Positions 6,133-11,917 of a DNA stretch of 13,424 nucleotides are shown piece after piece (positions within the stretch are counted from its first letter, which is position 1; each line of letters starts with the position of its first letter). Under the pieces are notes generated by a model. It ran no database searches. It had not been told where the DNA came from and saw only the letters and a program-made list of their open reading frames with translations. A program made the translations under genes and the position numbers. Origin of the DNA: Acidimicrobiaceae bacterium (GTDB taxonomy: Bacteria > Actinomycetota > Acidimicrobiia > Acidimicrobiales > Bog-793); contig JAODBN010000355.1 in NCBI GenBank assembly GCA_025463965.1, forward strand, positions 1-13,424. The letters run 5' to 3'.

Positions 6133-8394
6133 GTGAGAATTTCTGAGCAGACAGGGCCGCGGCGCCGCTCGCGGCTGGCGTTTCGGGGGGTGGCGGCCGC
6201 AGCCGTCCTCGCCGGGGTGTCCGGCGGCGCGCTCGTCGTTGAGGCCGGGACGGCCGGAGCCGCCACTTTGAACACCTTCTCGACCACCGGGGCCATGGCG
6301 ACCGCCCGCGCCGGCGCGCCAGCCGTGTTGCTTGCCGACGGGGACGTTCTCGTGGCCGGCGGCCTGACCGGATCGGGGGCGAGCGCGGCTCCGACCAATT
6401 CAGCCGAGTTCTACAACGTCGCCACCGGCGCCTGGTCGGCGGCGGGCTCGCTCGCGACCGCCCGTTACGACGCCACCGCGACCCTGCTCCCGAACGGTGA
6501 GGTGCTGGTCGCAGGGGGCCTCACGGGCACGGGCAGCGCAGCGGCCGCAACGAACACGGCCGAGCTGTACAACCCGGCAACCAACGCCTGGACCACCACC
6601 GGCTCGCTCGCCACCGCCCGCTTCGGAGCGACCGCCCGCCTGCTTCCCAACGGTGACGTGCTCGTCGCCGGGGGCGACACCGGCAGCGCCGCTGCGGCCA
6701 TCGCCACCTCGTCCGCCGAGCTGTACAACCCGAGCTCGGGGAGCTTCAGCGCGGCCGCCTCCCTGCCGAGCGCCACCGCCTTTGCCGGCACGGCCACGGT
6801 GCAAGGCGGAAATGTGCTCGTCGCTGGCGGTGTGATCGACATCGGCGGTCCTGCCGGAACCGGCCTCGCCACGAGCGCCTCTGCCGTCTACCGGGCTTCC
6901 ACGAACTCGTGGACCTCGACCGCTCCGCTGGTGCAGGCCCGCTTCGGCGCGACGACCACCGCCCTGGCCAACGGCCAGGTGTTGATGGCGGGCGGCCGGA
7001 GCGCTACCTCAACGGTGCTGGCGAGCGCCGAGGTGTTCAACCCAACGACCAACAGCTGGGCGAGCACCGGCTCGCTCGGCGCCGCGCGCTACTCGGCCTC
7101 GGCAGCGTTGCTGCCGGACGGCAACGTCCTTGTCGCTGGTGGCATCGGCTCGACCGGCCAGCCGCTCGCGTCGGCGGAGCGCTACAGCCTGAACAAGGGC
7201 ACGTTCTCGGCGACTGGGTCGCTCGGAACTGCGCGCGCTGCTGCCTCGATCGCCGTGATCCAAGGGGGCATGGTGCTGATCGGCGGGGGAGAGACCGGTC
7301 CGTCCGCCGTCACTCCGACCAACAGCGCCGAGCTGTATGACGCCGGCGTGCCTGCCTCGTTCGCAAGTGGCAGCTCGGTCGACTTCACCATCGGGACCAC
7401 CTCGTCCTTCACGTTCCGCGCGGCGGGCTCGCCGACGCCGACGATCGCCGAGACCGGCGTGCTGCCGACGGGCCTCGTCTTCACCGACAACCACAACGGG
7501 ACCGCCACGCTGGCCGGGTCGCCGGCGGCCGGAACCGAGGGCAGCTACACGGTGGAGATCTTTGCCACGAACGGTGTGGGAACGGTGTCCAGCTCCACCC
7601 TCACGATCGTCGTGCTGAAGCAGCCGGTGATCGGTTACTGGCTGGCCACTCAGGGCGGGACCGTCTACCCCTATGGCGCTGCAACGCAGCTGAACGTCCC
7701 GGCACTCAGCACCAACCCGGCCACTCGGCCGGTCGTGGCGGTCGCCGCCACCGCTGACGGCCAGGGCTACTACCTCGTGACCTCCAAGGGGAACATCTAC
7801 AACCGTGGCGACGCCAAGTTCTTCGGCTCGCCCTCGGCGACGCGCACCAAGGTGACGTCTTCGATCAGCGGCTTCGCACTCACCCCGGACAACAACGGGT
7901 ACTGGCTCGTCGACCAGGCCGGTGACGTGTTCGCCTACGGCGACGCCAAGACCTACAACCCGGTCCACGTCGACACCCGCCAGCGCACCATCGCGGCCAT
8001 CGTGGGGACCCGGGACGGCCTCGGCTACTACCTCGTCAGCTCGAAGGGCAACGTATACAACGAGGGCGACGCCAAGTTCTACGGCTCCAAGGCGACGGCG
8101 AGGCTGCCGCACCCGATCGTGGCGGCCGCACTCAGCGCAGACGGCCTCGGGTACTACCTCGTGAGCTCCGGTGGGAACATCTACAACCAGGGCGACGCCA
8201 AGTTCCTCGGGTCGAAGGCCACCGCACACCTCACGGCTCCCGTGGTCGCCTTCGCGGCCACCGAGACCGGCCGCGGTTATGTGCTCGCGACCACTCGGGG
8301 CAACATCTACAACTACGGCGACGCCAAGTTCTACGGCTCGCCCGTGCACGTCAAGCTGACCAGCCCGGTCTCGGGTCTCGCACTCGACGTGTAG
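6133..8394 (+). CDS. Secreted protein with a seven-blade kelch-like propeller, an Ig-like domain and six GYYLV/GDAKF repeats
   Basis: A 753-residue exported protein. GTG 6133 follows a good ribosome site GGGAGGA (6121-6127, 5-base gap). Signal peptide: RRRSR then a hydrophobic Ala/Val stretch, with a likely cut after AGA near residue 37. Residues about 40-400 hold seven kelch-like repeats of roughly 50 residues, each with LATAR(Y/F)xATAxLLPNGxVLVAGG and xAELYNPxTxxW. Residues about 405-497 form a putative Ig-like (He_PIG type) domain with LPTGLVFTDNHNGTATLAGSP. Residues 500-753 hold six repeats of (G)Y(W/Y)LV..xGNIYNxGDAKFxGS, probably a second propeller. Spacing between repeat starts is 132, 132, 126, 126 and 126 bases. 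There is no sortase signal or C-terminal membrane anchor, so it is probably released or held non-covalently. Ligand and role are unknown; adhesion or envelope binding is a guess. It is flanked by its own promoter and terminator. Confidence 0.85.
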   Translation: MRISEQTGPRRRSRLAFRGVAAAAVLAGVSGGALVVEAGTAGAATLNTFSTTGAMATARAGAPAVLLADGDVLVAGGLTGSGASAAPTNSAEFYNVATGAWSAAGSLATARYDATATLLPNGEVLVAGGLTGTGSAAAATNTAELYNPATNAWTTTGSLATARFGATARLLPNGDVLVAGGDTGSAAAAIATSSAELYNPSSGSFSAAASLPSATAFAGTATVQGGNVLVAGGVIDIGGPAGTGLATSASAVYRASTNSWTSTAPLVQARFGATTTALANGQVLMAGGRSATSTVLASAEVFNPTTNSWASTGSLGAARYSASAALLPDGNVLVAGGIGSTGQPLASAERYSLNKGTFSATGSLGTARAAASIAVIQGGMVLIGGGETGPSAVTPTNSAELYDAGVPASFASGSSVDFTIGTTSSFTFRAAGSPTPTIAETGVLPTGLVFTDNHNGTATLAGSPAAGTEGSYTVEIFATNGVGTVSSSTLTIVVLKQPVIGYWLATQGGTVYPYGAATQLNVPALSTNPATRPVVAVAATADGQGYYLVTSKGNIYNRGDAKFFGSPSATRTKVTSSISGFALTPDNNGYWLVDQAGDVFAYGDAKTYNPVHVDTRQRTIAAIVGTRDGLGYYLVSSKGNVYNEGDAKFYGSKATARLPHPIVAAALSADGLGYYLVSSGGNIYNQGDAKFLGSKATAHLTAPVVAFAATETGRGYVLATTRGNIYNYGDAKFYGSPVHVKLTSPVSGLALDV
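7807..8331 (+). repeat. Tandem coding repeats with conserved 15-mer
   Basis: The 15-mer GGCGACGCCAAGTTC occurs identically at 7807, 8065, 8191 and 8317, and its first 12 bases again at 7939. Spacings of 132, 126, 126 and 126 bases match the protein repeat unit (44 or 42 codons). Nucleotide identity in the GDAKF core suggests recent duplication or ongoing gene conversion among the blades. Confidence 0.8.
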
Positions 8395-8446
8395 TCGCAA
8401 CGCCGATACGGCATCGCTTGTTCGAGCAGGCCGTCTCTGGTGATGC

Positions 8447-8477
8447 CAGCGCCCCGGGGCCTTGCCCCGGGGCGCTG
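8447..8477 (+). terminator. Perfect 14-bp hairpin after the double-propeller gene
   Basis: CAGCGCCCCGGGGC (8447-8460) and its exact reverse complement (8464-8477) are separated by CTT. The stem begins 52 bases after the stop at 8394. A perfect 14-bp stem with so small a loop is far beyond chance even at this GC content. There is no T-tract, as is common for actinobacterial terminators. Confidence 0.75.
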
Positions 8478-8693
8478 ACGCGCCCCGATACCCTCGCCGT
8501 AGGACTTGCCCACTTCAGAGCGCCTTCCGGGAATTCGAGATTCACAGATAACGCTCAGCGAATGTCCAGACGACACAGAGACTCGCCGGGCAGAGTGTCC
8601 TCACCAGATCGAAGCAGCAGCGTCGCCGGGCTTCTCCGGCCGGGCGCCCGGAACAGGTCGCAGACAGCGGCCGATGACGGAGGAACAGAACAG
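8478..8693. other. Upstream region of the HtrA-type protease gene
   Basis: 216 bases between the hairpin and the protease start. It carries the ribosome site GGAGGA (8679-8684) and presumably the promoter, but I see no convincing -35/-10 pair. The reading frame of the protease is open further upstream, to 8418, without coding-like character or a ribosome site. Confidence 0.4.
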
Positions 8694-10187
8694 ATGGACG
8701 AGACCCAGAACCCCCAAGATCCTGAGCAGATGAGCGAGCAGACGCCAGCCGTCGGCGAGACGCCCGAGACCGAGACGCCCGTTTCGGCTCCCGCAGCGCA
8801 CGAGGTATTCGCCTCGCCGATGCCGCTCTCAATGCCCCCCTTCGCCCCCCCGTCTGCCGAGTCGGCCACCCCCCAGGCCGTCTCGGGCGCCGAGGCCCCT
8901 GGCCTCGGCGGGGCGGCGACGCCGCCGGGGGACCAGCCGCCGTATCCTCCCCTCGGCGCGTCCTGGTCTCCCGGCGGCCCGGTCGAGCAGCCAAAGCGCC
9001 GCCACACCCGTAAGGCCCTCGCCGGCGTCGCCGCCGGCGTGGCGATCCTCGCCGGTGGCCTCGGCGCCGGCCTCGGCGTCGCCTTCTCGGGCGGCTCCAC
9101 TGCGCCCAGCTCGGCCTCCGGTTCCGGCTCGGGCGGCGTGGCGCTTCTCCCCAAGTCCAGCTCGACCTCGCTGTCGAGCACTTCGGGCACGAGGTCGGTG
9201 GCGGCGATCGCCAAGTCGGTCGACCCCTCCGTGGTGGACATCAACGTCAGCATCGCCAGCCCCGCGGGGCAGGGCGCCGAGCTCGCCGCCGGCACGGGGA
9301 TGATCGTCACCTCGACCGGTGAGATCCTCACCAACAACCACGTGGTCGAGAACGCCACGAGCATCAAGGTGGTCGTCGCCGGTCACGGCACCTACACCGC
9401 CCGCGTGCTCGGGACCGACCCGACCAAGGACATCGCGCTGATCCAGCTGGTGAACGCGCCGAAGGGCCTGCCCTACGTGACCCTCGGCAACTCCTCCACG
9501 GTCCAGGTCGGCGCCTCGGTCGTTGCCATCGGCAACGCCTACGGGCAAGGCGGAGCACCCTCGATCGCCACGGGGATCGTCTCCTCGCTCGGTCGGACCA
9601 TCACCGCAAGCGACGCCGGCGGCACCACCTCGTCCTCCGAGACGCTGCACGGGCTCATCCAGACCGACGCCCAGATCGCCGCGGGTGACTCGGGAGGCCC
9701 ACTGCTGAACTCGCAGGGCCAGGTCATCGGCATGGACACCGCAGCCGCCTCCGGTGACGGCGGGACGCTCGGGTTCGCCATCCCGGTGAACACGCTGCGG
9801 ACCATCGTCCAGCAGATCGAGAAGGGCCAGGGATCGAGCACGGTGATCCTCGGAACGTCGCCCTTCCTCGGCATCTACGAGCAGGCGAGCGCAGGCGCCG
9901 GAGCGGGCTCCGGATTCGGGAACTTCGGCGGGAGCGGGACCAGCTCCAACTCCACTGTTGCGGGCGTGCAGATTTACGACGTCGTCCAGGGTGGTCCGGC
10001 CCAGAAGGCGGGGATCGCTGCAGGCGACACCATCACGGCGATCAACGGCACGACGACGACCACGTTCTCCGCACTGCAGAAGGCGATCTCCGCCGAGAAG
10101 GCGGGTGCCAAGATCACGGTGACCTTCGTCAACACGAGCGGCACCAGCCAGACGGTCACGGTCACCTTGACCGGGCTGGCCAAGTAA
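8694..10187 (+). CDS. HtrA/DegP-type membrane-anchored serine protease with PDZ domain
   Basis: A 497-residue trypsin-like protease of the HtrA group, which degrades or chaperones damaged envelope proteins. ATG 8694 is chosen because GGAGGA (8679-8684) lies 9 bases upstream and the acidic MDETQNPQDPEQ start is typical. Order: a cytoplasmic acidic, Pro-rich region (1-100); basic KRRHTRK then one hydrophobic segment (about 110-130) that anchors it with the catalytic part outside; a Ser/Gly linker; the protease domain with His216 (TNNHVVE), Asp246 (TKDIALIQL) and Ser333 (AAGDSGGPLLN), so the triad is complete; and a C-terminal PDZ domain (about 420-497) with GGPAQKAGIAAGDTITAING. The layout matches mycobacterial PepD/HtrA proteins. 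Hairpins on both sides suggest a monocistronic unit. No two-component or anti-sigma gene is adjacent to hint at its regulation. Confidence 0.93.
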   Translation: MDETQNPQDPEQMSEQTPAVGETPETETPVSAPAAHEVFASPMPLSMPPFAPPSAESATPQAVSGAEAPGLGGAATPPGDQPPYPPLGASWSPGGPVEQPKRRHTRKALAGVAAGVAILAGGLGAGLGVAFSGGSTAPSSASGSGSGGVALLPKSSSTSLSSTSGTRSVAAIAKSVDPSVVDINVSIASPAGQGAELAAGTGMIVTSTGEILTNNHVVENATSIKVVVAGHGTYTARVLGTDPTKDIALIQLVNAPKGLPYVTLGNSSTVQVGASVVAIGNAYGQGGAPSIATGIVSSLGRTITASDAGGTTSSSETLHGLIQTDAQIAAGDSGGPLLNSQGQVIGMDTAAASGDGGTLGFAIPVNTLRTIVQQIEKGQGSSTVILGTSPFLGIYEQASAGAGAGSGFGNFGGSGTSSNSTVAGVQIYDVVQGGPAQKAGIAAGDTITAINGTTTTTFSALQKAISAEKAGAKITVTFVNTSGTSQTVTVTLTGLAK

Positions 10188-10233
10188 GTCCGAGGAGACC
10201 GGCCGTTCGGGCCGGGGTCCATCGGGAGCAATC

Positions 10234-10271
10234 GAGAGGCGGGGCGTGCGGGCGAGCACGCCCCGCCTCTC
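10234..10271 (+). terminator. Perfect 16-bp hairpin after the protease gene
   Basis: GAGAGGCGGGGCGTGC (10234-10249) and its exact reverse complement (10256-10271) flank the loop GGGCGA. It starts 46 bases after the protease stop. It is an intrinsic-terminator-like structure without a clear T-tract, and could also serve the minus-strand regulator ending at 10390. Confidence 0.78.
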
Positions 10272-10389
10272 ATGGTTAGTGCCCTCCGACGCTCTAGCTC
10301 CTGTCACACCCTCCCGGGATGCTCGCGGCGAGCGAAGGAGGAGCGATGGACGACGAGCTTGCCGGGCGCCGGCGGCGGCGCTGGGCCGA

Positions 10390-10716
10390 TCAGGCCTGTC
10401 GACGCCTCGTCAGCTGCGCCTCGAGCTGGCGGACCCGTAGGCGGAGTGCCCTCAGCTCCGCGTCGAGGTCGGCCGTCCCCTCCGCGCGATCAGCGCGCGA
10501 AGAAGGCGGGGACTCGAGGTGCGCCAGCACTTCGTCGGTCGTCAGGCCCAGTGCGCCAGCCAGCTCCCGGATGCTGCGAGCCGTCGGCGTCGTCCGGCCG
10601 AGCAGCCACCGGCTTGCCGTTTGCTGGCTGACCCCGGCGGCGTCCGCCAGATCTTGCTGTCGCCACTGGCGGCGCTCCAGCTCGCCCTGGAGCCAGGCGT
10701 GGAAGGTTGGGCTCAC
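10390..10716 (-). CDS. XRE-family helix-turn-helix regulator with C-terminal coiled coil
   Basis: A small DNA-binding protein. From the GTG at 10716 it has 108 residues: SPTFHAWLQGELERRQW, then the helix-turn-helix QQDLADAAGVSQQTASRWLLGR (about 20-41), TPTARSIRELAGALGLTTDEVLAHL finishing the Cro/C1-type domain, an Arg/Glu-rich spacer, and a C-terminal heptad-like helix LDAELRALRLRVRQLEAQL that could form a dimerising coiled coil. The same frame also has a GTG at 10752 (120 aa), but its extra residues MRAPPGRSTTICV look unlike the family. Neither start has a well-spaced ribosome site; TACAAC (minus strand 10729-10724) lies 7 bases before GTG 10716 and might be a -10 for a leaderless message. 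It is divergent from a second XRE gene, 166 bases apart. Targets are unknown; autoregulation and cross-regulation of the pair are likely but inferred. Confidence 0.8.
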   Translation of the reverse strand: MSPTFHAWLQGELERRQWRQQDLADAAGVSQQTASRWLLGRTTPTARSIRELAGALGLTTDEVLAHLESPPSSRADRAEGTADLDAELRALRLRVRQLEAQLTRRRQA

Positions 10717-10846
10717 ACAGATAGTTGTACTCCTACCTGGGGGCGCCCGCACTGATTTGCTTGTATCGCTGTCCGGCCGATGGGCATGACCGGTCCATCA
10801 GGCCTTTGCCAGCCTTTGGTTAGACGACGTGCAATCGGCAGGTACT

Positions 10847-10876
10847 TTGACACAACCACACGAGTATGCGTACACT
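10847..10876 (+). promoter_or_regulatory. Consensus promoter giving a leaderless transcript
   Basis: TTGACA (10847-10852) is a perfect -35 and TACACT (10871-10876) a perfect TAnnnT -10, spaced by 18 bases. The ATG of the following XRE gene begins at 10883, only 6 bases after the -10, so transcription should start at or within a base or two of the start codon. An imperfect palindrome, GAGTATGCGTACACTC (10862-10877, 12 of 16 positions symmetric), overlaps the -10 and is a candidate operator. Confidence 0.8.
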
Positions 10877-10882
10877 CCGCCC

Positions 10883-11155
10883 ATGGCTCCTCGCCGGCCG
10901 GAACCGGTGCCGGGAGTGCCCCGCTGGGCCCGTCTGCTCGCCGAGCGCCGCCTCGAGCTCGGGCTGACCCAGCAGGAGCTCGGACGCCAGGCCGGGCTCA
11001 CTCAGCAGGCGGTCTCCTACATCGAACGCGGCGCCAGCATCCCCCGGTTCACCTCGATGGTGCGCCTGGCGCGGGTCCTCGGGACCTCGGTTGACGAGCT
11101 GTTCGGGCCCTCCGTGGACTCGGAGGTCCCAGAGCGCGGTACCGGCCGAGCATGA
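10883..11155 (+). CDS. XRE-family helix-turn-helix regulator, leaderless
   Basis: A 90-residue DNA-binding protein consisting of little more than one Cro/C1-type domain. After MAPRRPEPVPGVPRWARLL come AERRLELGLTQQELGRQAGL, the recognition region TQQAVSYIERGASIPRF, and TSMVRLARVLGTSVDELFGP; the last 15 residues form a polar tail. ATG 10883 is preferred over upstream in-frame codons because it sits exactly where the consensus TTGACA/TACACT promoter would start transcription and because the domain begins normally from there. The tail resembles stand-alone regulators that repress their own promoter, and a dyad overlaps the -10. No toxin-like or HipA-like partner is recognisable downstream. A possible ORF starts at the ATGA overlapping its stop (11152). 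Target genes unknown. Confidence 0.85.
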   Translation: MAPRRPEPVPGVPRWARLLAERRLELGLTQQELGRQAGLTQQAVSYIERGASIPRFTSMVRLARVLGTSVDELFGPSVDSEVPERGTGRA

Positions 11156-11372
11156 GCCGGCAGGTGATCGAGTACTGCCTTGGCGGCCGCTCGGCGGGAA
11201 GCGACGTCACCAGCAGCGGGAGGGCACCGGGGGCGCCCGGTCGGCCGCCCTTCACTATCGGCAAGCGCTCCGCCCGGGCGTCTGCGAAATAGTCGGGAGT
11301 GCCGGACCAACGCCCGGCCCGGGTGTGGACCTCGCCACGGATGTCCCCCCGCAAGTGGGCGATCTTCCACAC
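11049..11372 (-). CDS. Uncertain ORF of 107 aa, unrecognised, possibly truncated
   Basis: A minus-strand frame begins with GTG at 11372, directly after an in-frame TAG (11376-11378). About 86 percent of its first 79 codons end in G or C, as in real genes here; the bias fades once it runs antisense to the XRE gene below about 11136. The start reads WKIAHLRGDIRGEVHTRAGR, later SGTPDYFADARAERLPIV, with no signal peptide, membrane segment or motif I recognise, and there is no ribosome site. The competing reading is a plus-strand ORF 11152-11292 (46 aa, MSRQVIEYCLGG...) coupled to the XRE stop by ATGA; both use the same third-codon positions, so composition alone cannot separate them. The bias continues past that plus-strand stop to 11372, which favours the minus strand. 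It could be a degraded gene or non-coding. Confidence 0.3.
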   Translation of the reverse strand: MWKIAHLRGDIRGEVHTRAGRWSGTPDYFADARAERLPIVKGGRPGAPGALPLLVTSLPAERPPRQYSITCRLMLGRYRALGPPSPRRARTARQPRSRGPAPGAPSR

Positions 11373-11472
11373 TCGCTAGCCGCCGCCGAGCGGCGTCTCG
11401 TTTGCCGTGACCGCCAAGCCCGTGTGCGTCACCTCGTCGACCGCTCGCCGGCGACCCCGTCCGGCGGGAGGG

Positions 11473-11766
11473 TCAGTGCGCGGGGAGCTTCCAGCCCCGA
11501 GCCTTGGCGATCTCGGCGCAGGTCGGGCACAGCGGGTAGCGCTTGGGATCGCGCCCGGGTGTCCACTCCTTGCCGCACAGGGCCCGAACAGGCGTGCCGT
11601 TGACCATGCCCTCGACGACCGAATTGCCGGCGGAGACGAACTTTCCGACCTTGGGCTTGAACCCTTCGAGCACGATGTGGCTCATCCGCTCGTGGTCACC
11701 GTCGTGGGTCGGCTCGAGCGTCGTCGAGACTTCCAGCTCCGTGTTCGTACTCCCGATCGTGCTCAC
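11473..11766 (-). CDS. DUF3039 protein, small zinc-finger-like
   Basis: A 97-residue cytoplasmic protein matching the actinobacterial DUF3039 family, whose function is not known to me. The hallmark is near the C-terminus: GTPVRALCGKEWTPGRDPKRYPLCPTCAEI, that is Cys-Gly-Lys-x-Trp-x-Pro-x-Arg-Asp-Pro then CPxC, which looks like a small metal-binding site. The N-terminal third (STNTELEVSTTLEPTHDGDHERMSHIV) is acidic and polar, as in relatives. The GTG at 11766 is chosen since it gives the usual family length of roughly 90-100 residues; the frame stays open to 12222, but that extension is Ser/Arg-rich antisense of the neighbouring gene. There is no clear ribosome site at 11766. It is divergent from the diguanylate cyclase, with 151 bases between starts. 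Confidence 0.85.
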   Translation of the reverse strand: MSTIGSTNTELEVSTTLEPTHDGDHERMSHIVLEGFKPKVGKFVSAGNSVVEGMVNGTPVRALCGKEWTPGRDPKRYPLCPTCAEIAKARGWKLPAH

Positions 11767-11862
11767 CCGTACAGGATCGCGCCAGAGCGAGCCGCCCGCC
11801 AGCGGTCCCGGGGCGCAATCAAGCAGAACGAGCGGCGGGCGCTTAGCATTCAGGCTTGAGCC

Positions 11863-11882
11863 TTGACGGCCGTCAGATGACG
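11863..11882. promoter_or_regulatory. Dyad in the DUF3039/GGDEF divergent region
   Basis: TGACGGCCGTCA (11864-11875) is a perfect 12-bp palindrome followed two bases later by a further TGACG (11878-11882). It overlaps a TTGACG (11863-11868) that resembles a -35, but no TAnnnT lies 16-18 bases downstream. It is a candidate operator by position only; several 12-bp palindromes are expected by chance in a window of this size and GC content. Confidence 0.25.
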
Positions 11883-11917
11883 TTGAGGGCTCTTGTAACA
11901 CCGGAAGGGCGTTGAGG

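Noticed and set aside
7633..8394. Regularly spaced repeats considered as a CRISPR-like array
   Set aside because: The periodic units are in frame within a protein and encode a known repeat type; there are no unique spacers.
7009..8400. 463-codon minus-strand frame under the double-propeller gene
   Set aside because: Shadow of a repetitive coding sequence; its apparent repeats mirror the sense repeats.
8529..8555. Possible SigE-type promoter (GGGAAT and CGCT) before the HtrA gene
   Set aside because: Attractive because HtrA genes are often stress-controlled, but the -10 lacks CGTT, so the match is too weak.
8418..8693. N-terminal extension of the protease frame
   Set aside because: No ribosome site at 8418 and it would begin inside the hairpin region; the ATG at 8694 has a proper GGAGGA.
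8829..10307. 492-codon minus-strand frame under the protease gene
   Set aside because: Antisense of a complete catalytic-triad protease; no recognisable motif and it runs across the hairpin.
10883..11372. XRE regulator plus a short neighbouring ORF considered as a toxin-antitoxin pair
   Set aside because: No toxin motif is visible in either translation of 11136-11372, and the existence of that ORF is itself unsure.
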